The notes under the pieces: generated by a model | What the model was told of the DNA's origin: nothing | The model's database searches: none | The model's input: the letters and a program-made list of their open reading frames with translations, nothing else | Source of the DNA: an uncultured Ruminococcus sp. | GTDB taxonomy: Bacteria > Bacillota > Clostridia > Oscillospirales > Ruminococcaceae | Reading direction: 5' to 3' | DNA: 8,175 bases | NCBI GenBank assembly: GCA_946404705.1 | Contig: CAMJES010000090.1 | Span: forward strand, 1 to 8,175 | Program-made: the position numbers and the translations under genes | Part shown: in pieces, positions 1-6,601 of the stretch | Layout of the letters: each line of letters starts with the position of its first letter | Numbering within the stretch: position 1 is the first letter of the stretch

Positions 1-1043
1 CAAAGGAACACAAAATGTCGCTCGAAGCAGGCGCACGAAAGCTTCGATACAGCTTTTTCGACTCGGTATGCGATGAAAACACTCGCATTGCCGCAGCGCA
101 TACGCTTTCCGACAGCGCAGAAACGGTCATCTTTAACCTCTGCCGAGGAACGGGATTAAAAGGACTGTGCGGCATTCCGCCCGTCCGTGATAAAATCATC
201 CGTCCGCTTATATACTGTAAACGTGAGGAAATTTTATCGTTCCTTTCGGAAAAGGAACAGGACTTTGTCACAGACAGCTCCAACCTTTCCGATGATTATT
301 CGCGCAATAAGATACGCCACAACGTTATCCCCGTGCTTGAAGAGCTTAACAGCGGCTTTTTTGAGAGCATAAAAAGGCTCACCGAAAGTCTTTCCGAGGA
401 CGAACGTTTTCTTTCCGAAACAGCGGAAGAATTTTCGGACGCCGATCTGCGAAGCACATCCGCTCCGATACGCCGCAGAGTAATAAAAAGCAAGCTTCGC
501 GGTGCAGGGATAGAGCCTTCGGGCGAAAAAATTCTCGCCGCGGAGAAATGTATCCTCAAAGGTAACGGAAAAACGAACCTTTCGGGCGAAGTTTACGCAG
601 TTTCCAAAAACGGCAGGATAAAAATTGAACACATACCCAAAAACCGCACCGTTTTTCCCGAAACCGCCGTAAAAACAGGTGAAAATCCTTTTTTATGTGA
701 TAAAACGGTGATAATTAGCTTAAACAACGCAGAAAATAACACAGGTAAGGCATTTGTTAATAATTTATTAACAAAGAATGTGATTGATTGTGATAAAATA
801 CAAGGTGAGCTTTATTTGCGCAACCGCCGCGACGGCGACAGCTATGTCCGTTCGGGGCGCGACTTCACAAGCAGCCTTAAAAAGCTTATGAATGAAAGCA
901 TACCGCTCGGCGAAAGGGACTTTATCCCGATAATCGCCGATGAAAAAGGGATCGTCTGGGCAGAGCGCTTCGGAATTGCCGACAGAGTAAAGCCCGATAC
1001 TGATACAAAAAGATATATGATCATAGAGGTAAAGGAAAAATAA
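1..1043 (+). CDS. tilS: tRNA(Ile)-lysidine synthetase TilS, 5'-truncated by window edge
   Basis: TilS is a cytoplasmic ATP-dependent enzyme that attaches lysine to C34 of the tRNA-Ile with a CAU anticodon, switching it from methionine to isoleucine identity. The reading frame is open from the first full codon at base 3 to the TAA at 1041-1043, so the ATG at 15 is internal. The residues around it (SLEAGARKLRY) match the mid-domain helix of the family. About 347 codons are visible against roughly 460-480 in the family, so the N-terminal SGGxDS ATP loop lies outside the window. Seen here are the AAHTLSDSAET motif, then RGTGLKGLCGIPP and the IIRPLI segment of the PP-loop domain. The C-terminal domain follows, with LYLRNRRDGDSYV and a KKLMNESIPLGERDFIPIIADEKG-like stretch (here bounded by a tryptophan-containing VWAERF). 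The usual HxxDD signature reads HTLSD, so the first Asp is Ser. An AT-rich patch at about 700-800 lies in the poorly conserved linker. hpt follows after 2 bases, so co-transcription is likely. Confidence 0.95.
   Translation, partial: KEHKMSLEAGARKLRYSFFDSVCDENTRIAAAHTLSDSAETVIFNLCRGTGLKGLCGIPPVRDKIIRPLIYCKREEILSFLSEKEQDFVTDSSNLSDDYSRNKIRHNVIPVLEELNSGFFESIKRLTESLSEDERFLSETAEEFSDADLRSTSAPIRRRVIKSKLRGAGIEPSGEKILAAEKCILKGNGKTNLSGEVYAVSKNGRIKIEHIPKNRTVFPETAVKTGENPFLCDKTVIISLNNAENNTGKAFVNNLLTKNVIDCDKIQGELYLRNRRDGDSYVRSGRDFTSSLKKLMNESIPLGERDFIPIIADEKGIVWAERFGIADRVKPDTDTKRYMIIEVKEK
753..775. repeat. 23-base perfect-arm palindrome inside tilS
   Basis: Two 11-base arms, TTTGTTAATAA at 753-763 and TTATTAACAAA at 765-775, are exact reverse complements around the single base at 764. 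The palindrome sits in an AT-rich patch in the variable linker of tilS, where protein constraint is weak. Just downstream, TGATAAAAT at 791-799 looks like an extended -10 element (TGn plus TAAAAT, 5 of 6 matches to TATAAT). TTAACA at 768-773 resembles a -35 box, but the spacing of 20 is poor. It could be an operator and internal promoter for hpt-ftsH, or a chance feature of AT-rich sequence. The symmetry is certain and the function is inferred. Confidence 0.6.
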
Positions 1044-1045
1044 AA

Positions 1046-1600
1046 ATGAATGCAGTCGGACTTAAATGTGAAAAGCTCGATAAAATAAAAAGAGTTGTTA
1101 TCTCCGCGGAGGATATCGCTCGTAAAACGGCTGAAGCAGGCTCGCTTATCAGCCGCGAATACGAGGGAAAGCCGCTTCTGCTCGTCAGCATTTTAAAGGG
1201 AGCGTATGTATTCCTTGCCGATCTTTCAAGGCAGATATCAATTCCCTGCGAGATAGGCTTTATGGCGGCGGAAAGCTACGGCGAAGGCACAACGTCTTCG
1301 GGCGATGTAAAGATAACGCTTGACTTGAAGCAGGATATCTCGGAATATCATGTTATCATAGTTGAAGATATCGTCGACTCGGGAAGAACTCTTTCCAAAA
1401 TTGTCGAAATGCTTAAAAAGAGGGAACCTCTTTCGCTCAAAGTCCTTACGCTGCTTGACAAACCCGAACGCAGAGCTGTCAACTTCAAGCCCGATTATAC
1501 ACTTTTTACGATACCCGACTTTTTTGCGGTCGGCTACGGCCTTGACTGCGGCGAATATTACCGCAATCTGCCGTATATCGCAGAATATGATCCAAACTGA
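1046..1600 (+). CDS. hpt: Hypoxanthine phosphoribosyltransferase
   Basis: This purine salvage enzyme transfers the phosphoribosyl group of PRPP to hypoxanthine (and usually guanine) to give IMP or GMP in the cytoplasm. The 184-residue product is of normal family length. Visible are the LKG pyrophosphate loop (residues 50-52), the flexible loop SYGEGTTSSG (77-86), and the PRPP-binding signature VIIVEDIVDSGRTL (103-116) with the paired acidic residues E107-D108. The purine-site region LLDKPERR lies at 136-143, followed by the terminal VGYGLDCGEYYRNLPYI block (162-178). The ATG at 1046 lies 2 bases after the tilS stop, with GAGG and AAAGG purine runs at 1026-1035 inside the end of tilS, so translation is probably coupled to it. 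The first 15 or so residues extend beyond the usual start of the family domain. The tilS-hpt-ftsH order is widely conserved in Firmicutes, where it is often called hprT. Confidence 0.97.
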   Translation: MNAVGLKCEKLDKIKRVVISAEDIARKTAEAGSLISREYEGKPLLLVSILKGAYVFLADLSRQISIPCEIGFMAAESYGEGTTSSGDVKITLDLKQDISEYHVIIVEDIVDSGRTLSKIVEMLKKREPLSLKVLTLLDKPERRAVNFKPDYTLFTIPDFFAVGYGLDCGEYYRNLPYIAEYDPN

Positions 1601-1625
1601 CTTAACTTATGACATAAGAATTAAG
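1601..1625. repeat. Nested inverted repeat between hpt and ftsH
   Basis: The 25 bases directly after the hpt stop read CTTAA-CTTATG-A-CATAAG-AA-TTAAG. The inner 6-base arms (1606-1611 and 1613-1618) are perfect around one central A. The outer 5-base arms (1601-1605 and 1621-1625) also pair, with a 2-base bulge on the right side. There is no T-run after it, so it is not an intrinsic terminator. It lies 41 bases ahead of ftsH and could be an operator or a stabilising hairpin in a processed hpt-ftsH transcript. The structure is seen and the role is unknown. Confidence 0.55.
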
Positions 1626-1665
1626 GTAATGAGCGTCACAAGGCTCGGAAAGGAATGAACGACCA

Positions 1666-3768
1666 ATGTCTCCAAAAAAATCCTCAAACAAAGGACTGCT
1701 TATCTATGTCGGGGTGCTTCTTGCGGCAATGATACTTATTGTTGCGCTTATGAAGCAGGCGACAAAAACCGTGTCCGAATACAGCTACTCCGATATCATG
1801 AGCTATTTCGACAACTATCAGGTAAGCGAGTATAACTTTGACCTCGGCACAGGCGAGCTTAATATGACCGTCACACTCGACGACGGCTCGGAAAAGCTTA
1901 TAAACTATGTTGTTCCGAACGTATCGGTTTTCCTCAACGAAATACAGATGGGCTCGGAAAACTATCGCAAGGAATACAACGCCCTGCACCCCGACGCTCC
2001 GCTGAAAATGGAGTATTACAAAATTCAGGATAATTCGTGGCTTTACAGCGTTATGCCGTCAGTTATCATAATCATCCTGATGGTAGTGCTGTTCGTATTT
2101 ATGATGCGGCAGGCAGGCGGCGGCGGAAAGATAAACAGCTTCAGCAAGGCCAACGTCAAGACGACCTCCAACACCAAGCACACCTTTAACGATGTTGCGG
2201 GCGCAGACGAGGAAAAGGAAGAGCTTGCGGAGATCGTTGACTTCCTTAAAAATCCAAAGAAATACAGCGAAATGGGCGCAAGAATACCCAAGGGCGTACT
2301 GCTTATGGGCCCTCCGGGTACAGGTAAAACGCTTCTTGCAAAGGCTGTTGCAGGTGAGGCAGGAGTTCCGTTCTTCTCTATCTCGGGTTCGGATTTCGTT
2401 GAGCTTTATGTCGGCGTCGGCGCTTCAAGAGTAAGAGATCTCTTTGAAACAGCTAAGAAAAACGCTCCTGCTATCGTATTCATAGACGAAATTGACGCAG
2501 TAGGCCGTCACAGAGGCGCAGGTCTTGGCGGCGGTCACGATGAACGTGAACAGACCCTTAACCAGCTGCTCGTTGAAATGGACGGCTTTGAGGGCAACGA
2601 GGGCGTTATCGTTATCGCTGCGACAAACCGCCGCGATATACTCGATCCGGCACTTCTCCGTCCGGGTCGTTTCGACCGTCAGATAACCGTAAGCTACCCC
2701 GATATCAAGGGAAGAGAAGAGATACTGAAAGTCCACACCAAGAAGAAGCCGCTCGCTCCCGATGTAAGCCTTTCAACTATCGCAAAATCCACGGCAGGAT
2801 TTACGGGCGCTGACCTTGAAAACCTTACAAACGAAGCCGCTCTTATCGCAGCGCGCAAGGAAAAGAAAGCTATCACCAAGGCTGATATCGAAGAAGCCGT
2901 TATCAAAGTTATCGCAGGCCCCGAAAAGAAGAGCCGCGTTGTTACTCAGGAAGAGCGCCGCACGGTAGCTTACCACGAGGCAGGTCACGCAGTCGTAACA
3001 TACTATCTCCCCTCGCAGGATAAAGTCCATCAGGTTACTATCATTCCTCACGGCGGCGCAGGCGGTATGACTATCCACCTCCCCTCAAAGGAACCCTCAC
3101 TTATTGACGTTAACGCAGAGCGCATCGAGGACGAGATCAAGGTATGCATGGGCGGCCGTGTTGCCGAAGAGCTTGTTATCGGAAAAGGCTCGGCAGGCGC
3201 AGTAAGCGACCTCCAGCGTTCGACTAAGATCGCAAAGGATATGGTCACAAAGTACGGTCTTTCAAGGCTCGGACTTGTGGTTTATGCCGACCAGAACGAT
3301 GAACCGTTTGTCGGAATGGGCTACGGACGTTCAAACGGTATCTCCGACCGCGTTCAGGCGCAGATCGACGATGAGATCAACCGTATCGTTACCGAAAACT
3401 ACAACTCAACCGTTGAAATGCTCAAGGAGCATATCGACCAGCTTCATCTGCTTGCGAAGTACCTTATTGCACATGAAAAGATCGACGGAGCAGACTTTGA
3501 AAGGCTTATGACGGGCGAGATAACAGCTGAATCCGTTGAGCAGGATTATGAGGATTATATGAAGTCCGTTATCACTCCCGAGGATAAGGCTGAAGCTTCA
3601 ACTGAGGTTTCTGAAGCTGCGGAAGAAAAGACCGATTCTGAAGCTTCCTCCGATGCAAAGACTGACGAAGCTGCGGAAGAAATCAAAGAAGAAGCCGCTT
3701 CCGAAGAAACTGAAAACGACGAGAAGTCGGAAGAAACAACCGAAAATACAGACGAAAACAAAGACTAA
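1666..3768 (+). CDS. ftsH: ATP-dependent zinc metalloprotease FtsH
   Basis: FtsH is a hexameric membrane-anchored AAA+ protease that unfolds and degrades damaged membrane proteins and short-lived regulators. In Bacillus subtilis it is also needed for normal sporulation. The 700-residue product has a first membrane segment at about 10-29, an extracytoplasmic domain of about 95 residues, a second membrane segment at about 126-147, and a Gly-rich linker. The AAA+ module follows: Walker A GPPGTGKT (215-222), pore loop ELYVG (246-250), Walker B VFIDEID (271-277), and the second region of homology with N321 and arginine fingers R332 and R335. The protease domain has the zinc site HEAGH (437-441) and third ligand D515. 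The pore aromatic is Tyr248 where Bacillus has Phe. The last 60 or so residues form an acidic Glu/Ala/Ser/Thr-rich tail containing an internal duplication. The start is supported by AAAGGA at 1649-1654. It lies 65 bases after hpt with no terminator between them, and a strong terminator follows. Confidence 0.98.
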   Translation: MSPKKSSNKGLLIYVGVLLAAMILIVALMKQATKTVSEYSYSDIMSYFDNYQVSEYNFDLGTGELNMTVTLDDGSEKLINYVVPNVSVFLNEIQMGSENYRKEYNALHPDAPLKMEYYKIQDNSWLYSVMPSVIIIILMVVLFVFMMRQAGGGGKINSFSKANVKTTSNTKHTFNDVAGADEEKEELAEIVDFLKNPKKYSEMGARIPKGVLLMGPPGTGKTLLAKAVAGEAGVPFFSISGSDFVELYVGVGASRVRDLFETAKKNAPAIVFIDEIDAVGRHRGAGLGGGHDEREQTLNQLLVEMDGFEGNEGVIVIAATNRRDILDPALLRPGRFDRQITVSYPDIKGREEILKVHTKKKPLAPDVSLSTIAKSTAGFTGADLENLTNEAALIAARKEKKAITKADIEEAVIKVIAGPEKKSRVVTQEERRTVAYHEAGHAVVTYYLPSQDKVHQVTIIPHGGAGGMTIHLPSKEPSLIDVNAERIEDEIKVCMGGRVAEELVIGKGSAGAVSDLQRSTKIAKDMVTKYGLSRLGLVVYADQNDEPFVGMGYGRSNGISDRVQAQIDDEINRIVTENYNSTVEMLKEHIDQLHLLAKYLIAHEKIDGADFERLMTGEITAESVEQDYEDYMKSVITPEDKAEASTEVSEAAEEKTDSEASSDAKTDEAAEEIKEEAASEETENDEKSEETTENTDENKD

Positions 3769-3777
3769 ACAATTCAG

Positions 3778-3811
3778 ACCGCACATTGCACTTTAATGTG
3801 CGGTTTGTTTT
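3778..3811 (+). terminator. Intrinsic terminator after ftsH
   Basis: A perfect 10-bp stem, ACCGCACATT at 3778-3787 with AATGTGCGGT at 3795-3804, encloses a 7-base loop and is followed directly by TTGTTTT. It starts 9 bases after the ftsH stop and should end the tilS-hpt-ftsH transcript. TATCAT at 3811-3816 is a 5 of 6 match to a -10 box and overlaps its end, so a promoter for the next gene may begin here. Confidence 0.92.
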
Positions 3812-3835
3812 ATCATACCAAAAGGGGACAGAAAA

Positions 3836-4270
3836 ATGGAGTTTGTTATAAACGAAGAACGGCTTACAGCCGATGAATACATCGACTTTTTAAAGCATAC
3901 CGATTTAGGCTCGCAGTATCCGAAGGAAAACTTTGAGGAGCGAATAGCTACACTTGTGAAAAAAGCTTCAATAAGCTTGGTCGCAAGGGATAAAGAGCAG
4001 CATATAATCGGCGTTTGTTTCGGGATAACCGACTTTGCGTACTGGCTTTTTATGACCGACCTCGGCGTTGTCCGTGAACACACGGGCAAGGGAATCGGAA
4101 AAGCGCTTGTGAAAAAACTTCACGAGCTTGCAGGCGGCGAAGATAATATCATAATGTACACCTGTGCAAATGAGAACGCTATACCTTTCTACGAAAAGAT
4201 AGGAATGGGAAAAGCCGATGATGTTATGGTGTTGAACAAAATAAACTGGACGTATTTTACGGTAGAATGA
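3836..4270 (+). CDS. GNAT-family N-acetyltransferase, substrate unknown
   Basis: GNAT enzymes transfer the acetyl group of acetyl-CoA to an amine. This 144-residue protein is one compact GNAT domain. The acetyl-CoA motif A is clear: strand TDLGVV (74-79), then REHTGKGIGKALVKKL (80-95), with the GKGIG pyrophosphate loop at 84-88. Motif B follows as YTCANENAIPFYEKIGM (108-124), including the NAIPFYEKIG turn typical of the family. There is no signal peptide or membrane segment. The ATG at 3836 is preceded by AAAAGGGGA at 3820-3828 at good spacing. It lies just after the ftsH terminator and 21 bases before recG with no terminator, so it probably shares a transcript with recG. Nothing in the sequence identifies the substrate. 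Small molecules, antibiotics, polyamines or protein N-termini are all possible. Confidence 0.88.
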   Translation: MEFVINEERLTADEYIDFLKHTDLGSQYPKENFEERIATLVKKASISLVARDKEQHIIGVCFGITDFAYWLFMTDLGVVREHTGKGIGKALVKKLHELAGGEDNIIMYTCANENAIPFYEKIGMGKADDVMVLNKINWTYFTVE

Positions 4271-4291
4271 AATCGAAAGGGGGGAGCGGAA

Positions 4292-6328
4292 ATGGATAAA
4301 AATTCACCGATAGAAGAGCTTCACGGCGTTGGAAAAAAGCGCGCGGAACTGTATGCAAAGCTTGGCATTTTCACGGTCGGCGACCTGATCTGCCATTACC
4401 CCCGAAGCTATATTGACTATTCCGCTCCCACGAATATCGCAGACACGGTGCTTTATGAGCATAACGTCATAAAAGCGAGAGTCACAAAGAAAATGCCTGC
4501 CGCAAGGATACGAAGCGGTCTGATACTTTACAAGGTCATCGCCACGGACGACAGCGACAACATCACGATCACTTTATACAACAACCGCTTTGCTTACGAT
4601 GCGCTTGAACTTGAAGAAGAGTACCTCTTTTCGGGCAAGGTCAACGGAAACCTTGTGCGCCGCGAGATGAACACTCCGCTTTTTATCCGCGCCGACAGCC
4701 AAAACGTCCTAAAGCCCGTTTACAGACTTACCGAAGGTATCTCCGCAAACATTATCAGCGCAAACATCGCACAGGCGCTCGACAGCATCGGTGACGAGGG
4801 CTACACCGACCATATCCCGAATTTTATTCGGCAGAAATATCATCTTGCTTCGCTTGAATATTCGCTGAGGAATATACATTTCCCCTCCGATTCGCACATC
4901 GCCGAAACCGCGAAAAAGCGGCTCGCCTTTGATGAAATGCTCAAACTCCAGCTTGGAATGAGTATGATGAGGAGCCGCAGCCGTGAGCTTGCAGGAATTC
5001 AGATGAACAAAATCGCCGATTCGCTCGGAGAGTTCAAAAAACGCCTGCCGTTTGAGCTTACGGGCGCGCAGATACGCGCTATAACCGAGATAACCGATGA
5101 TATGTGCAGAGAATACCCGATGAATCGACTCGTTCAGGGTGATGTCGGCTCGGGCAAGACCGCGGTTGCGGCTGCGGCTGCGCTGTTCTGCTTCAAAAAC
5201 GGCTGTCAGACTGCGCTTATGGCGCCGACAGAAATACTTGCCAAACAGCATTTCAAGACGCTCTCGGAGCTGCTTACCCCCTTTGGTGTAAAGGTTTGCT
5301 GCCTTACGGGTTCTATCCCGAAAAAAGAGCGCATAGTTATTGACGAAAAGATCAGAAACGGCGAATTCCACGTTGTAACGGGAACTCACGCGCTTATCTC
5401 CGACACGACAGAGTTCAGGCGGCTCGGACTTGTCATTATGGACGAACAGCACCGCTTCGGCGTTAATCAGCGCGCAAAGCTTGCAGGAAAAGGGGATAAT
5501 CCGCACCGCCTTGTAATGTCCGCAACGCCGATACCGAGAACGCTCGCGATGATAATTTACGGCGACCTTGATATTTCGGTGCTTGACGAACTGCCGAAAG
5601 GACGTCAGAAGATCGAAACCTTTGCCGTTACCGACAAGCTTCGTGAACGCGCCTGCGGATTTGTGCGCAAGCAGCTTGACGAGGGTCGGCAGGCTTATAT
5701 TGTCTGCCCGATGATAGAGGAGGATGAAAACGGTCTGGCTTCGGCGAAAAGCTATGCCGAAAATGCCGCCGAAAAGGAGTTCAAGGGCTATACAATAGGT
5801 ATTCTTCACGGAAAAATGTCCCCTCAGGAAAAGAGCGAGGCGATGGAACGCTTCAAAAGCGGCGAAACTCAGCTGCTTGTTGCGACAACGGTTGTCGAAG
5901 TCGGAGTAGATGTGCCGAATGCGACCATAATAATGATAGAAAACGCCGAGCGTTTCGGACTTTCTCAGCTTCACCAGCTGCGAGGTCGTGTGGGCAGAGG
6001 TTCGTACCAAAGCTATTGTATCCTTATCGCAGGAAACGTTTCGCCCGAAACGAGGGAGCGCTTAAAGATCATGACCGAAACCTCGGACGGATTTAAAATA
6101 TCAGAATACGACCTTAAAATGCGCGGCGCAGGCGACTTCTTCGGCGAACGTCAGCACGGTCTGCCCGAGATGCGGCTTGCCGACCCGTCTATGGATAGGC
6201 AGCTTATCGGCACAGCGCAGAACGCCGCAAAGGATATCCTTGAACAAAGTCCCGATCTGAGCTCATTTTCCGACCTTAAAGCGGATATCGACAAGATGTT
6301 TTCATCGGGCGCAGCGAGCGCACTATGA
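4292..6328 (+). CDS. recG: ATP-dependent DNA helicase RecG
   Basis: RecG is a monomeric superfamily 2 helicase that remodels stalled replication forks, Holliday junctions, D-loops and R-loops. The 678-residue product is close to the normal family length. The N-terminal helical and wedge (OB-fold) region covers about residues 1-200, beginning with the ELHGVGKKRAELYAKLGI helix-hairpin-helix-like segment and the HYPRSYIDY motif. The helicase core follows: Walker A GDVGSGKT (283-290), APTEILAKQH (311-320), DEQH box (384-387), SAT (410-412), ATTVVEVGVDVPNA (531-544), and motif VI QLRGRVGRG (562-570). The RecG-specific TRG-type motif is seen at 611-623 as RGAGDFFGERQHG. The start is supported by the strong G-run site AGGGGGGAG at 4278-4286. 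All catalytic motifs are intact. There is no conventional terminator after it, only the repeat element at 6332-6584. Confidence 0.98.
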   Translation: MDKNSPIEELHGVGKKRAELYAKLGIFTVGDLICHYPRSYIDYSAPTNIADTVLYEHNVIKARVTKKMPAARIRSGLILYKVIATDDSDNITITLYNNRFAYDALELEEEYLFSGKVNGNLVRREMNTPLFIRADSQNVLKPVYRLTEGISANIISANIAQALDSIGDEGYTDHIPNFIRQKYHLASLEYSLRNIHFPSDSHIAETAKKRLAFDEMLKLQLGMSMMRSRSRELAGIQMNKIADSLGEFKKRLPFELTGAQIRAITEITDDMCREYPMNRLVQGDVGSGKTAVAAAAALFCFKNGCQTALMAPTEILAKQHFKTLSELLTPFGVKVCCLTGSIPKKERIVIDEKIRNGEFHVVTGTHALISDTTEFRRLGLVIMDEQHRFGVNQRAKLAGKGDNPHRLVMSATPIPRTLAMIIYGDLDISVLDELPKGRQKIETFAVTDKLRERACGFVRKQLDEGRQAYIVCPMIEEDENGLASAKSYAENAAEKEFKGYTIGILHGKMSPQEKSEAMERFKSGETQLLVATTVVEVGVDVPNATIIMIENAERFGLSQLHQLRGRVGRGSYQSYCILIAGNVSPETRERLKIMTETSDGFKISEYDLKMRGAGDFFGERQHGLPEMRLADPSMDRQLIGTAQNAAKDILEQSPDLSSFSDLKADIDKMFSSGAASAL

Positions 6329-6331
6329 TTT

Positions 6332-6363
6332 AATTCGGAATTAGGAATTCGGAATGCGGAATT
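6332..6363 (+). repeat. Left heptad-repeat arm
   Basis: Four 7-base units, AATTCGG, AATTAGG, AATTCGG and AATGCGG, are followed by AATT. The arm is the inverted partner of 6553-6584. The outer 17 bases match perfectly and there are 2 mismatches over the 32 bases. Confidence 0.8.
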
Positions 6364-6400
6364 TTCTTAATTTACGATTAAATCGTTGATACAAAGGAAA

Positions 6401-6500
6401 CGCTGATTAAATCGTTTCTGCCGTTTTTCAAAATGTCCTCAAAGGCATAAACTCGAACATTTTTCAAAACGGCGAAACGATTGCTCTGCATTAATCAGCG
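6401..6500. repeat. Long imperfect hairpin inside the recG-ymdB element
   Basis: CGCTGATTAA at 6401-6410 pairs with TTAATCAGCG at 6491-6500. After a 9-base bulge on the right (6482-6490), ATCGTTTC at 6411-6418 pairs with GAAACGAT at 6474-6481. GCCGTTTT at 6420-6427 then pairs with AAAACGGC at 6466-6473. After a 2-base mismatch, AAAATGT at 6430-6436 pairs with the complementary bases at 6457-6463. The apical loop is about 20 bases. No T-run follows, so it is unlikely to be a simple terminator. A structured transcript or a transposon-derived repeat is more likely. Confidence 0.75.
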
Positions 6501-6521
6501 TATCCCGAAAATATTGTAGGG

Positions 6522-6536
6522 GACGGGTCGCCCGTC
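6522..6536. repeat. Small GC-rich hairpin in the recG-ymdB element
   Basis: GACGGG at 6522-6527 and CCCGTC at 6531-6536 form a perfect 6-bp stem over a 3-base TCG loop, preceded by TGTAGGG. The motif resembles short GC-rich repeats scattered in clostridial intergenic DNA. No T-run follows it. Confidence 0.6.
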
Positions 6537-6552
6537 ATCTGCATTTAATACT

Positions 6553-6584
6553 AATTCCGAATTCCGCATTCCTAATTCCGAATT
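6553..6584 (-). repeat. Right heptad-repeat arm
   Basis: This is the inverted partner of 6332-6363, again built of 7-base units (AATTCCG, AATTCCG, CATTCCT, AATTCCG, then AATT). Read on the opposite strand, the AATGCGG and AATTCGG units occur in swapped order, which accounts for the two mismatches between the arms. Confidence 0.8.
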
Positions 6585-6587
6585 TAT

Positions 6588-6595
6588 AAGTGGGG
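6588..6595 (+). promoter_or_regulatory. Ribosome binding site deciding the ymdB start
   Basis: AAGTGGGG lies 6 bases before the ATG at 6602. The GTG at 6590 is in frame but falls inside this site and has no upstream site of its own. The family also begins directly with a LLFLGDVVG-like strand, so the ATG at 6602 is the better start. Confidence 0.6.
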
Positions 6596-6601
6596 TTTTT
6601 T

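Larger units (their letters stand above)
6332..6584. mobile_element. Composite MITE-like inverted-repeat element between recG and ymdB
   Basis: The whole recG-ymdB gap is a nested repeat structure. Outer 32-base arms (6332-6363 and 6553-6584) are inverted copies with 2 mismatches. Between them lie a long imperfect hairpin (6401-6500) and a small GC-rich hairpin (6522-6536). The left arm starts 3 bases after the recG stop and the right arm ends 17 bases before the ymdB start. The element has no coding capacity and no clear target-site duplication. It resembles the non-autonomous dispersed repeats of clostridial genomes. Without it the two genes would be about 20 bases apart, which suggests insertion into an older operon. 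Mobility is inferred, not shown. Confidence 0.55.

Noticed and set aside
1417..1433. 7-bp hairpin AAAGAGG/CCTCTTT within hpt
   Set aside because: It is short, lies in well-conserved coding sequence, and has no promoter, T-run or partner nearby. It is likely chance.
4709..6010. Long open frame of 433 codons on the - strand
   Set aside because: It lies wholly opposite recG, whose every helicase motif is intact. The antisense translation is compositionally odd and matches no family I recognise, so it is a shadow of recG codon bias.
6332..6363. CRISPR-like spaced repeat
   Set aside because: The units are contiguous 7-base repeats with no spacers and no cas genes nearby.
6386..6414. TTGATA as a -35 box for ymdB
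   Set aside because: The base positions 17 downstream read AAATCG, a poor -10 match, and no extended -10 is present.
6590..6601. Upstream in-frame GTG start for ymdB
   Set aside because: The GTG lies inside the ribosome binding site for the ATG at 6602 and would add MGFF, which the family lacks.
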